Under the pieces are notes generated by a model. That model did no database searches, had not been told where the DNA came from, and saw nothing but the letters and a program-made list of their open reading frames with translations. This document shows, piece by piece, positions 37,649 to 48,765 of a stretch of DNA of 64,000 bases. The stretch's first letter is position 1; every line of letters begins with the position of its first letter. The DNA comes from Panorpa germanica (lineage: Eukaryota > Arthropoda > Insecta > Mecoptera > Panorpidae), in the NCBI GenBank assembly GCA_963678705.1, contig OY783203.1, positions 6,014,001 through 6,078,000 on the forward strand, written 5' to 3'. The translations under genes and the position numbers were made by a program.

Positions 37649-37684
37649 ATGAGTCGCCGCCGAACTCTCGTAATTTGAACTATA
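37649..37684 (+). repeat. 36-bp perfect inverted pair, left member
   Basis: ATGAGTCGCCGCCGAACTCT... is exactly repeated in inverted orientation at 42286-42321, 4.6 kb away. The GC-rich core contrasts with AT-rich flanks, and similarity stops sharply on both sides. See the finding for interpretations. Confidence 0.8.
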
Positions 37685-38251
37685 TAAACATTTTGAATTA
37701 AAATTTGAACGGATTGTTTGCACAACGCAATATTAAATTAACTAAATATGAGTTTCCACACAATGAAAACTGTTTGTATTGTAGGAGGCATATAAGCGCT
37801 ATAATGAATTATATTACAAATATATTAAATTATTATGGCACACAAATCAAAGGTTCATAATCTCTGGTGTTACGTCTGCACGTAAAACGGCGACAAAAAG
37901 TAAAGGTAAATTTTTAAGATTTAAACAATCAAATAAATTTACAAATACCGTTGGTTTTTTTACATTTTTGTTTTATTTTTTAAATAAGCGTTCACTTTCT
38001 TGCCACTTCCCTAAATATTTATTATTTATGGTTTTTCTTCAGTTATTGTGCAATATTTCAAGGTAAAATAAAATATTTTTCAATTATTTTTTTCTATTGC
38101 ATATCCTGCAAATATAAATGTATACTTAAAATTGAAATTTGAGGATTCTGTGTTATAGATTTGCTTTATTTTTACATTTAAACTGCAAGTTAACACTCAG
38201 TAATAGTAGTACTTATTAGGCTGTTGTTTAAGGTAATTATTTTAAATTAAC

Positions 38252-38428
38252 AAGACGAGAGTGCAATGTTTGCTGTGTCTCCAGGTTCCATCTCCGGACC
38301 GGAGTTATATTTTCTAGGTTTAGTTGTTAGTAAGATAATTTGATTATGTATATACATACATAATCAAAAACTTAACAGGCAGAATTCAGCATCGGAAATA
38401 GGCTGTTGTTAAATAAATTAAACTAAAA
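38252..38428 (+). repeat. tRNA-derived SINE with internal deletion
   Basis: Lacks the first ~20 bases and part of the tRNA-like region, then GGTTCCATCTCCGGACC, body to TTAACAGGCAG, and jumps to AATTCAGCATCGGAAATAGG. The tail is AAATAAATTAAACTAAAAAA. Confidence 0.8.
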
Positions 38429-38997
38429 AACATATTTTTTAATTCTGTATATTTCACAACCTGCATTTAAGTTTTAAACCTAAAATTAATACTAATACTC
38501 AGTAGGTGGGAATAGCCCTTTAAGATTAAAATTTTATTCAAAATATTTATTAAATATGTATTTCGGTTCATTTTTTATCTTCATCATAGGCCACTCTATC
38601 CATGTGCCGTGCACGCTTTTAGCATTTTAATATTTTTAATCGTTAAATTTGTCTACGAATAGCCTGTTTATTGCGTGTTACTACCAGAATTTATTATAAA
38701 CCCTATTTAAATGCATTGAGTTATTATTTGGTTGATACCTGATTACAACATTATTGTACAAATGTAATATTAAAAATATTTTAGTTTAAGGTGCTATAAC
38801 ATTAGAACCGTATACGCACTTATCATTGGCGCATGAATCTTTGCTGCCTATGTCTTTTGGGATTCACATGGTTAGAAAAGGACCAACATAGTCGGACGGA
38901 TACTCGCATATGTCGTTCCAATATGAGAAAGTTCATTTTTCTTATTTTCATATGCAAAAGAATGAAAAAATAATATCAAATGTTCATCAAATTTGTT

Positions 38998-39245
38998 TTG
39001 TTTATTTATTTTTTCTTAAAGTTGAATTCCATCTCCAACAACACCTTCTGTTGACAAATTTATGGTGTTGAAGCCTCATCTGTAGGCAACTCCGTCGCTT
39101 AATAAGTTCATATAAGCACATATATTTCAATAAATTTAATAAATTTCATATCAACCAAACCCAGAAAATGTAGCGCTGGCCCGGGAATCGAACCCGAAAA
39201 CACAACAGTTACCCAGCTTCAATGCTCTCGGCCACTGTGCTGTCT
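38998..39245 (-). repeat. tRNA-derived SINE, near full length
   Basis: Minus-strand head GACAGCACAGTGGCCGAGAG, B box GGGTTCGATTCC, body ending towards 38998 with TTTGTTTTGT-poor, A-rich sequence on the minus strand. It directly abuts the PIF-like MITE copy at 39285. Confidence 0.8.
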
Positions 39246-39284
39246 TTTTATTATTTAGGGTTTTTGAATAAGAGGTGTGTAACC

Positions 39285-39655
39285 GCACACCGCACATGGG
39301 TCGACTGATTTCAAACGCGAGCTCCGAATCTGCCCGAACCGAATGAGAATGCAACTGTGTTGTTAGTGAGAGAACGCACAAGCTCGAATGAAAAAAAACT
39401 GATTTGAATTTTGGTTTTGAGCGACTGTGTTTCTAGGTCGCAGGGTAATTACGTTGCATGCTATTGATGGTGACATCATAAGCAGAGATATGCACAAATA
39501 CCACAGAATACGACACTATAAAATCCCCTATTATGCTATTGTTAAAAATTCTATAGAGTCACGAAACACGGCTCGACATGGCTCGTTTTTCGTTTTCGTT
39601 GGAAACTTTGTCGCGTGGCTAGTTTGCAATCAGTCGATTGGTGTCCAGTAGGTCT
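39285..39655. mobile_element. PIF/Harbinger-like MITE, degraded copy
   Basis: Shares CCGCACATGGGTCGA, CGAACCGAATGAGAA, AATTACGTTGCATGCT and TTGGAAACTT with the 14591-15006 element in the same order. Both termini are mutated, and an internal ~45-bp stretch (ACATACATA-type) is missing. The 74-aa frame parallels the one in the other copy but is not a known protein. Confidence 0.75.
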
Positions 39656-39705
39656 TAAAATGACAGCTCTTGTTCTTTAAAAGACCCTTTAGATTTAAGA
39701 ACACA

Positions 39706-39941
39706 AACATCGATATATTGTAGTATTCATATTAAATCGATATTTTTGTTCAACTGTGTAATGGCTATCCCTATTATTGACATCTACGGGTGTCGGGTAT
39801 CGTATACGCGTACGGCGCAAACCGTGCCGTCGCGTCAGTCAGAGCCTCAGCGTTTTGCCTATTGCCTATCGCCTGGCGCCTGTCAAGACTTTAGAGACGT
39901 GCCTTCTCCTTTTAAACGTGCATCTATTTTTATTAGTCAGG
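39706..39941 (+). promoter_or_regulatory. Candidate promoter and first exon
   Basis: Two ATCGATAT motifs (39710, 39738), similar to DRE elements of insect promoters, precede a GC-rich block (39780-39905) with an initiator-like TCAGTC at 39835. The block ends in TTAGTCAG|GTAGGT, a good splice donor at 39941. A 69-codon frame from an ATG at 39761 spans the block and runs past the donor. The combination is suggestive but each part is short; no downstream exon was identified. Confidence 0.3.
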
Positions 39942-39959
39942 TAGGTCTCAGATAGTCAC

Positions 39960-41140
39960 TGATAGTGTTTAACAATTAGCGTAAACTCAATTCATTAATT
40001 ATAATCAATGTAAATGAAATCAATAGAAGAAATCTTGTTCATTTTGATTATTATTCAAACCTAGTGACTATACACACAGTAGGATGTACCTCTTATTAAG
40101 TAACATGTGTTGAATTACAATTAGATTGATATTAAACACAATACCTTACCAATTAATACTTTAAGTTTTCTACTTGCAGTTTTCACTTGTGTTAATGTTT
40201 TTTATCCTTTTGTATCCAATACTTTTATTGGGAACGAAATACAGATTGATATTTGAATAATTATTATAGTTAATCAGTATTTTATTACGACTCATATTTC
40301 TACCCAGTGACATCATTACAGGTATGCATTCTTTGACGTTTCATTGCGAAACCTTGACGATGGTAATAACATCTATCACCTTCAATTAAAGCCCCATTCC
40401 CAGCTTCTGTTTAATTATTAATTTTAGTTTTAATTTAATCCTGAATTGTAAATCACTTGCTTCATTTTAACGTATATTTATTTAATTTTGAATTACTCAT
40501 TCCCACTTACTGTTTCGATATTTAATTTATCAAATATCAAAATTGTATGTGGAATAATTAAAATTGCTATCTTTAATAACAATTACTAATAGAAATTGAT
40601 TTCACTTCTATATTTTTTAAAAACTAACATTAAACTTCTTTCAAAACTAAATCCTACTGCATTTTGACAGTTTGTCAAATTTTGGAGGTTATAATATAAT
40701 ATAGTTTTTCTTAATTTAATATTTTTAATTTAAAACATTGGAGCTTGTAAAGTTCTAAAAAAGTAAGGAAACTTAAAAAGTAAATTAAATTAAAAATGGT
40801 ACTGCGAAAGACTACGCGTAATGCCATATGCTAAACAATTAAATACAAAATACAAAATTAAATTAAAGCAGTGAGTGGGAATCATACTTAAAGCGTTTGT
40901 AAGTGATGTTTTTAATAATGATATTTTATGAAATAAAAAAATTAACATTATAACTTGGCGTGGTAGACTTCCATGTTTCATAATTACTGTTTACATATTG
41001 TTTTAATTTATCAAAAAAAAATTCTGCTTCTTATGTAGTTTTTGTAGTGCCAATACTTTGACAGATGGTCACAGTTTGTGGGTTATAATATAAAAATAGT
41101 ATTTATGTATTATAAAGACTTATTTTTTAATTTAAAAAGT
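39960..41140. other. AT-rich intergenic stretch with old repeats
   Basis: ATTCCCACTTACTG (~40499) is inverted at CAGTGAGTGGGAAT (~40869), suggesting an old foldback. 40553-40600 shares AATAATTAAAATTGCT...TAACAATTA with 52986-53020. No gene is seen. Confidence 0.45.
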
Positions 41141-41156
41141 ATTGAGTATGCATATG

Positions 41157-41336
41157 CAGACCCGGAGCCCGGAGCTTTAATGGGGCCCAGGCCTATTTTA
41201 AATTAACAATTAAAATTTATTATCTTCGTGTTTTAAGTTGGGGCTCTTTGAAAACGTAGACTCTTTGAAGCCCGGGCCATATGACACACTCAGTTATCCC
41301 CTCCCTCTACCCCCCTCTAACCACTATCTGCGGCTA
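41157..41336. mobile_element. Small hAT-like MITE with 8-bp duplication
   Basis: A 180-bp insert between perfect copies of TGCATATG (41149-41156 and 41337-41344). Ends CAGACCCGG and, from the other side, TAGCCGCAG fit the loose hAT terminal pattern YA-G. The interior holds GGGGCCCAGG and GCCCGGGCC. No coding capacity. Confidence 0.6.
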
Positions 41337-41421
41337 TGCATATGTATATCTAAAACGTACTCTAAAACTAAAATTTAAACTTGTGTAGAGTATGCAATTA
41401 AAATTAAAACAGCACACCAGT

Positions 41422-41485
41422 AGAAGTGTCTAAAGCAGTACAACAGTATAAAGAAAATTGGTCGAAAAATGCTTTAGACACTTCT
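41422..41485. repeat. Perfect 16-bp stem with 32-base loop
   Basis: AGAAGTGTCTAAAGCA (41422-41437) and its exact complement TGCTTTAGACACTTCT (41470-41485). It could be a transcribed hairpin or a tiny transposon remnant. Confidence 0.7.
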
Positions 41486-41625
41486 TTCTTAGGGTAAGGC
41501 TGCACTGCGGAAAAAAATAGCGCGTAAATATACTTATCCGTAATTCTGTAATATATTTATAAAATAAGAAAACAACCCTTTTATCATAGAAAACTTACTT
41601 TATTATAAAACGATACTACGATATA

Positions 41626-41657
41626 GCTTTCGACCCCCTATGCGAGGTCATCTTCAG
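41626..41657 (-). repeat. CTGAAGA-stem-GAAA motif (hammerhead-like core?)
   Basis: On the minus strand: CTGAAGAT, then GACC...GGTC able to pair across a ~10-base loop, then GAAAGC. The CUGANGA / stem II / GAAA order matches the conserved core of hammerhead ribozymes, except for one extra base before the stem. Stems I and III were not established. The same text type is common at retroelement 3' ends, which is the simpler reading. Confidence 0.3.
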
Positions 41658-42075
41658 GTAAAATAAATTATAAAACTCTCTATTCCCTTATCAATAGTGG
41701 TCCTCAAGTTAAACCATTGTAAGTCAGAATTGATATATATTATGAAAGAAAATATTATTACATAATCTAAAACCTGTACAGAAATACATTTGATCCTCAC
41801 AGTATAAGTTACATGGTTATAAACCAGTTTATAAACAAGTGACATTAAATGGAAATTTTAGTTTACTTTATGTGGTCAAACATATACTTCTGTACTTTAA
41901 AATAAATGTATTGGTCGATATCGTTGCGTGGCGGGACAACGGATATCCAATAACACCAATATTTGTCAAGTATATATCATACTCAGTTAATATAGTGCTT
42001 GGCGTGGTGAACAGTGGTGGCCATTTATTTTATGAAAGTCAAATACAAATATACGAGTATTTATTGCAAGTCCTT

Positions 42076-42155
42076 AGTGTGGCCGAATAGGTTGAGTCGT
42101 TGCTACAACACTCCGCTCGCTTTAAGACTGGGTTCGATTCCCATATTTCTGCGAG
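42076..42155 (+). repeat. Second tRNA-derived SINE family, head
   Basis: GTGTGGCCGAATAGGTTGAG gives an A-box-like start and GGTTCGATTCC a perfect B box ~45 bases on. It does not fold as an intact tRNA. Sequence differs from the main SINE. It ends close to the 36-bp inverted repeat at 42286. Confidence 0.6.
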
Positions 42156-42285
42156 ACTGGAAAAGGAAACCGTACTATCGCAAATATATGTTGAAAGCAG
42201 TATGTGGACCTAGGAACAACCCATTTCTTCTAAACTATTATAAGTAAACAAATAATAATGAAAGATTGCTCCTGAATATGTATGG

Positions 42286-42321
42286 TATAGTTCAAATTAC
42301 GAGAGTTCGGCGGCGACTCAT
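42286..42321 (-). repeat. 36-bp perfect inverted pair, right member
   Basis: TATAGTTCAAATTACGAGAG... is the exact reverse complement of 37649-37684. Neither flank is conserved beyond 36 bp. Confidence 0.8.
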
Positions 42322-42329
42322 ACATACAG

Positions 42330-44080
42330 TGTTATCAACTTACGGAAAAAAATATTATTACAAAATAATTAGCGAGGGCTATATAAATTACAAATTCTCT
42401 TTATTTTTGAACAGTACTTATACTTAAAAATGCATGGGTCTCATATTAAAAGACATATGTTATGAAGAAAAATATTTTTTATTAGACTCTATTTAAGACA
42501 CATTTGTAACACTTTCAGTTACACGTTGGCACTAACTATTATGTAACATTGTAAATATTAATTGATTATTAGTTATCAAACAATCAAACTCTTAAAATTA
42601 ATTGATTTTCCCATTAGATTTATATGACATCATTTTACAAATAATGTAATTAATTTAAATAATATTAATTATTAAATGCGGCCCTGGTAACATGTGTGAG
42701 GTCTTTTCCTCTTTACTTTGCATATGCTCAAAACATTTATTTTACAATTCGGAGTTTCAAATTGAATAAATCAGCCCACATCGTAAAACTAACAATAACA
42801 TTAATTAGTAATCAATCCTCATACTTGTAATTAGATTTACATTTGGACTAGGAAGATGCTAAATGTCACGTTTTGTTTTATTACTCACGATTTGTTAAGG
42901 AAGGTATTCTTGGGATTTGTTTTAATAATCATAACATTGTAGGCTATTAATATTTCTTAGTTATCAGGATATTAATTAATATTTAAAGGATAATTAATGG
43001 CTAATAGCACAATCCTATATCCTTACATAAGTCGGAATACTGTAGCAAGAGGCCATTCAAGAGGCGGTCCAGAAATTGTGACAAGATCTGTCAAGGGGGG
43101 TGGGAGGGGTTAATGAAAAGCGCAGTGACGTCACATGTGTTAAAAGAAATTTAATTTCTTGAAAAGAGTATAAATTTCTGTGACAGGCAATATCATAATA
43201 ATTCAAATTTATTTATTTAGTAAAAAGAAATTTTTTAAAAATCACACCAAGCGGTGTAGGGACAAACCTTATACGGGTGGAGAGTGGAGTCATAATAGCA
43301 GAAAATTTGTGTGACTAGCTAGTTGTAGAAAATATAATTCTGGTCCGGGGTAGATGAATTTAATTTCTTAGTTTTTTTTTACAAAAGAGTCCCCGAGCTG
43401 AATAAATGGACTCAAAGCAGAATTCATAACGTGGGCAATAGTTTGGGCCATTATAAGCTCTGGTTGATAATTTGGTTTTTCAGGTCTTATTTTTGTTCAG
43501 TCGAACATAACTGTAGCAAAAGAGTTCGATTACATTTTTCGTTAGTTCTTTGACAAAACTAGAATTGAAAAATCTATTACTTTCTTGCTGAAACGAGTGA
43601 ACACCTGCTTGTTCTTCTTCTTTTCCATGAATCGTAGTAGAATAGTCGAGATTCTATATGTACATATTAAGTAAAATAATGAATATTAGGCCTCCGAATA
43701 TAACGATGAATAAATATAATATTTAAATGAATTTAAAGTATGAAATGCACGGAGCAAGACATGTTTTGATGGGTGGGTGTGACACCAATATAAATTGTTA
43801 CATTTTTATTATTGTTGTTGTTTTATTTGTTGTTTTTTATTGCTTTATTGTGTTGGGTCAGGCATGCGATTGGTGGGTGAATCGTTTTGTAATATTTTGT
43901 CATATTCAATTGTTTGTTTATTACTGTTGTGTAATATTATTATTATTCTTTCTATATGGATGACTTTATAGATCACTTGTTTTAGTTTGTTAGATCATTC
44001 ATTTATTTTCATTCAATGTATTTTAATATTTAATTAGTTAACGATACTATCAATACTATCAAAGAATTATAAGAAATACT
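42330..44080. other. AT-rich stretch with R5-like piece
   Basis: 43078-43140 has TTGTGACAAGATCTGTCAAG, a G-run and a perfect GTGACGTCAC, probably an R5-related fragment. No gene supported; the frame at 43727-43963 is T-rich and hydrophobic by composition. Confidence 0.45.
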
Positions 44081-44086
44081 ATGCTA

Positions 44087-44102
44087 CTGCTCTATAGAGC
44101 AG
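44087..44102. repeat. 16-bp perfect palindrome
   Basis: CTGCTCTATAGAGCAG reads the same on both strands. Function unknown. Confidence 0.6.
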
Positions 44103-44395
44103 AAAACAGAAATTTGTTTTCTAATAAAAATCGATTTTATTTTTCAAAATAAATACTCTGTTTAAACTTCCCGCTTAATTTTATTGTAATATTCCTGACC
44201 AATCACAGCAGGGCATAAATTATAATTTATAACTCCGGTCATAAATCATAGACCGACTTCGCTTTTAATTCAGCAGTGAACCGTCGTTGCAATGTCTGTA
44301 GCTCATAAATAGGGCCTTTCCTATGAACGACTGAATAGAAAACGAACACGTTCCAGACAAAAAACTCATGATATGTAATAGAAATTAAGTAGAAT

Positions 44396-44417
44396 TTACT
44401 CCAAAATGTTTACTGGG
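44396..44417 (-). mobile_element. Terminal fragment of the 254-bp MITE
   Basis: ACTCCAAAATGTTTACTGGG is exactly the terminus of copies A-C. Only this ~22-bp end is recognisable. Confidence 0.65.
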
Positions 44418-44539
44418 TACTGGGACAACAAATGAAATCGGCTTCCTCTGCAACCTCTGAAAATATCGACCGTAACACTTTTATAAGAGAAACCATACAA
44501 ATATCACTGAAACCGTAGTTCTCGCTACATACAGACGCT

Positions 44540-44736
44540 CAGGGCCGGATTTAGAAGTGTGGAGGCCCTGGGGTAACGAAGGAGCGGATGCCCTGATTAT
44601 TTTCCGAATAAAAGGAACAATTTTTTTCCGTCAAGACTTTCAAAAATTTATTGCTTTTATCTTTATTGCGGGGGCCTCTCTCTTGTGGAGGCCCCAGGGC
44701 AGTAGCCCCACCTGCCCTCCCTCAAATGCGGGCCTG
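44540..44736. mobile_element. hAT-like MITE with 8-bp target duplication
   Basis: A 197-bp element with ends CAGGGCCGGATTTAGA and TCAAATGCGGGCCTG, flanked by CAGACGCT (44532-44539) and CAGACACT (44737-44744), an 8-bp duplication with one mismatch. Subterminal GGAGGCCCTGGGG and GGAGGCCCCAGGGC add inner complementarity. The 78-aa frame across it is incidental. Confidence 0.8.
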
Positions 44737-44749
44737 CAGACACTTACTT

Positions 44750-45320
44750 TTATCCCGCGAATGCTAGATACTTTTCTTAACGCAAAACAATGACTTGATA
44801 AGTGTTATTCGGACTACAGTATTTTTTCACATTAAAAAGCAATGCTTTATCAGCACATAAAATTCAGATTTTTCTATTGTATTTAAAAGTACAAAAGCAG
44901 CGTCTAATGATCGAATTTTCATTTTTCTTAATATTTTGAATGGCTTCCTAGGACCCTAAACTTTTTTCGCCATAAATAATGTTCGAAATGTCATGAAATT
45001 TTGACACATCTCGTTTGAAGATTTATCCTACGAACAGGTTTCAAAAGAAGTACGCTTCAAGAAAAAGGAGTACGTTTGGTTACTTTATATATAGAATTAA
45101 GTATACTCGTAAATAATTTCAATGTCGAAATATTATAAATGTAACGCTCCCATTTCATTAAAAACATTTCCCTTTTTTTAGATATTCATTTAAGAAACAA
45201 GATTATCGCTAGAAGCTGTAATAACTTTATTTTATTTATATTGGATCACATATTGGATAGAGTTAGTACAGGGATAAGAAACCTAAATCAGATGGACAGA
45301 TTTGTATTTATCAAATCGAA
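44750..45320. other. AT-rich intergenic stretch
   Basis: Nothing recognised. Confidence 0.5.
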
Positions 45321-45326
45321 AGAAGA

Positions 45327-45410
45327 GACGAGACAGTGGGCAAGAGCATTGACATTAGACTAATGTGTCTTCGGGTTCGACCTGTCACGGATTAGTTTTA
45401 TATTTTCTAT
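45327..45410 (+). repeat. tRNA-derived SINE, head fragment
   Basis: GACGAGACAGTGGGCAAGAG and TGTGTCTTCGGGTTCGACC with TTATATTTTCTATG following; truncated after ~84 bp. Confidence 0.8.
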
Positions 45411-45619
45411 GTTATCACCAAACAAATTTCAGCTGAAATCAAACACTTAATTAAAATGGGTCATTGGTTCTACAACGATTGGATAATTTTATATTTATTA
45501 TTATTTTATTTTTTAATGGTTTTGCCATTGGCACTACATCTTGTGTACATAACTCATTTATTTATATCTCATTGTACTTAATTCAATTTTGTTCATTATT
45601 AAATCTAAACATTTCAAAC

Positions 45620-45621
<2 letters not shown>

Positions 45622-45666
<45 letters not shown>

Positions 45667-45672
45667 TATATA
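45622..45672. repeat. (TA)n microsatellite, ~50 bp
   Basis: About 20 TA units followed by AAATATATA. It lies immediately beside the 3' side of the LINE fragment. Confidence 0.95.
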
Positions 45673-45699
45673 ATCAAATTTATCCTTATAAAAATAAAA

Positions 45700-46150
45700 A
45701 CAAAACTGCTACTGCTATTGCTTCGCTCCTCCTGCTATTCTCCATCCTTCGTTCCTCATTCCTTCTCTTTCCTCGTTCCTTTTCTCTATCTCCGCCATCC
45801 ACTTCTTCCCTTCACTCCCCAATATTATTTTTGCTTATTACCTTTTTCTCACATGAAAACTTAATGTGCTCCAATGTTTCTATCTCCGTTCTGCAAACCC
45901 TACAATTCTTTCCACGCTATTTGTCCAGTATCTGTTTCCTTTCTCCTCGTTTCCCGATCTAAATCTGGCGATCCTTCTCATGTTTTTTGCGTCTTTTTCT
46001 CTTAAATATTGTAGTATCTCCGTCTCCCAAATCCTTTTATATCTTGTGCTGTAATTGCTCTTCTCGATTTTTTCTATTCTTTCCTGTTACTGTCTCTTCT
46101 CCTTAGCTCCTCTTCTACACTTGTGCCTCATTCTCTTCTTCTCTCTGCCT
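45700..46150 (-). pseudogene. LINE ORF2 C-terminal remnant, copy 1
   Basis: Minus-strand translation gives MRRIARFRSGNEEKGNRYW then, after one frameshift, NCRVCRTEIETLEHIKFSCE. This parallels the better-kept copy at 50241-50675 (RRTARFRLGNEEKGNRYW, CRMCGAEDETLEHIKFEC). The CxxC...HxxxxC unit is the zinc-binding end typical of ORF2 in several insect non-LTR clades. The polypyrimidine look of the plus strand is just its antisense. Confidence 0.6.
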
Positions 46151-46179
46151 GTTGTAATTGCTCTACTCAATATAGGGTA

Positions 46180-48060
46180 ATTTTATATTTTTGGTTGAAA
46201 TAAGGTTACCCATCACTGTATTATAATACGTTCCTTTTTAAAGCATATATTGTGTTTGAAAACATGTTAACAGACACACCCAAACATAAACATAAACAAT
46301 AGATCATTTTATAGTAGATGATGAATGGTGCTGTAGCAATGTACCCATGTACAAATGTACCGTTCCGTTGTATGTGAACCAGTGTGTGCGCCAGTGATAA
46401 ACCCGCATCACCTCATTAACATTGATGAATTTACAAATAATAAATATTTTCGAGTGAATAAACCAGTGCACCGACAGCGAGCTAAATAATTCTTTATGGA
46501 CCAAATATGAAATTATGGTATTTTGATATTATATCTATGTACGAATATATGGTATATTACACTGTATATAGAGTATGGTGTATTGTATCTAAATGTTATA
46601 TAGCGTATGGTGTATTTTCATATAGAAATAGAAGCAAAGCCTTCGTATTATGTGGTGTGAACTGAATAGAAATATATCTGCACTTGATATTCTATGAAAG
46701 TTTGCATAAATAAATGATACTACTGAATAAACATACATTACTTTTATAGTCTAAAGATAAAGTTTGCCAAGTTTTATTTTTATCATACAAAACATTTCTC
46801 GTTAAACACAGTTATATTTATTTAAGGTTTATTTAACATAAAATAAGTTACCTTTTACGTAAGAAATGTTACCTAATAATATATAAATTATTTTTGGTCA
46901 ATAGGTAACAGGATATATTACATTTTTATTTGAATCTAGCAAAACACTATTGCTTAGTGATATGAAAAGAATGGGAAAGTAATTAAAAGACACAGAGAGA
47001 GGGAGAGAGAGAGACGACGATCAACTGGAAAGAAACGAAAGATATGAATTCTATTTTCGAAAATTTGTGCATATTTAAATGAAACGTTGTGTCAAAATTT
47101 CAAGTCAATCTACCGAACAAGCTGAATTTTTATATATATAAAGGTATAAGATCTTTCGATAAGAACTGTCATTTTAACTGCCTTTCAACTTCTTATTGTT
47201 TTATTGAAAGACCATATATTTTAAATAAAAATTTTAAAATTTGAAAGTTAAAAAAGTAAATTCACAAGCCCATTGAAATAATTGAAATTAAATAATTTTA
47301 GGTAATAGTTGTATTATACTTATATGTCTATTGCTTTTCTTATTTTTTAAGTATCTAAAAGTAGACGCAGCTAGATATAGCTATTTAAAATTTCAGTTTG
47401 CGACAGACTTTGAATACACTCCATTAGTATTAAAGCTTAGAATAATAAGTACTCAATTTTATTTATTTTGGTTACCATCTTTATAATATCAAACTTCTAT
47501 GTTTTTCTCGAAACAGCATTAGTAGTATATGACACTGCATTCTTAACATAAGCGTCGACAGATTCCATGACTCTCATCAAACTAAGACTGAGACTTATTG
47601 GAAAGACGTACACACATCCGCTACGAATCAAATGTGATCGGCTGAGATCGGCTATCCGAATAACGTTATCAATGTTCCAATGTCGACTAAGCCTTATAGA
47701 TACCACGCATATGCCTACTCTCTCACATTCCATCTAATCCGATATTCGAAATGGACATGACAGTGGCTTTTTACATATTGACCTTTTACATAATTAACAA
47801 AATAAGAAAATAAAACTGCATAAATAGAAATTGTAACGCAGTATGTAAGATTTCATTTGTTAGCGTGCTACAAGCCTAATAAAGTCTTGGTAGCCAACTT
47901 TTCCACATAAAGTACAGATTCATAGAAATTAAGGCATGGTTCAAATAAACAGTTAATTTTTGCGAAAAACAAATAAGTAAACAACACCCAGAACGGATCC
48001 CTAGTACTTGTTATTAAAAAATTAATCGATCAGAGTGCATTGAAGGCATTCAAGAGTAAA
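46180..48060. other. AT-rich intergenic stretch
   Basis: A GA-rich microsatellite (46993-47014) and an ACAAGCCCATTGA fragment of R3 (47263-47275). The 78-aa minus frame at 47497-47733 lies in a GC-richer patch but shows no recognised motif or splice context. Confidence 0.45.
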
Positions 48061-48240
48061 ATGTGTAATGTGTATGTACTCAACTCATATATTAAAATTG
48101 TATGCTGGTTTGACCAGAGTCCAATATAGTCATTGTACTGTACAATGGTATAGATTCATATACAACCAGCTGACCTATGCTAGACGGTATTGCCAAATCC
48201 ATAATTCATCACTGGTTGACCAGTCGGGCGCTATGGTGCT

Positions 48241-48337
48241 ATGTTCAGTGTGAGCACTGTACACTGGATAATGGACATGCTCCCGTGCGGAAAAGTACAT
48301 CCAGAATATTTTGTGTCTGAACGATTTCATCGGACAG
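48241..48337 (+). other. Weak exon candidate
   Basis: From ATG at 48241 a frame reads MDMLPCGKVHPEYFVSERFH after ten residues and runs into CGGACAG|GTATTA, a possible donor at 48338. Unspliced it stops six codons later. It may equally be a mobile-element scrap. Confidence 0.18.
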
Positions 48338-48487
48338 GTATTATCCATTAATAGGATGTAATGAAATTAGTTGGCACTTGTTATAAAAAAAAGTTAAATT
48401 TATAAATACTTGATATATATATGGTTATAGTTACATGTATTTAAGATTTATTTAACGTAAAAATAATTTTATTTTAAAAATTTACTT

Positions 48488-48734
48488 GTTTATTTAGATG
48501 CTGAGTTCTATTAAAGACGACCTTCTACTATGTTGGCAGTTTTCATAATGCCATGTTTGTATGTGTAAGTACATTGTTTGCCTCATGAAATAACTTTCCA
48601 TTATTTTGCAGGCACATTATCAATTTAACTTTCAAATCAATCAAACTTAGAAAATAAAGATATGGTCCGGGGATCGAACCCGAAGACGCAACAGTCTCGT
48701 GCCAAGATAAATCCTCTCGGCTACTGTGTCGTCC
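48488..48734 (-). repeat. tRNA-derived SINE, full length
   Basis: Minus-strand head GACGACACAGTAGCCGAGAG, B box GGTTCGATCCCC, body, and GACTCAGCATC-like 3' region. It lies head-to-head against R3 copy 2 with only ~30 bp between. Confidence 0.85.
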
Positions 48735-48765
48735 AGAAAGTATAATACAAAAAACAGTTTCTAGT

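Noticed and set aside
47497-47733. 78-aa minus-strand gene
   Set aside because: GC-richer patch with an ATG, but no domain, no splice context and no second copy.
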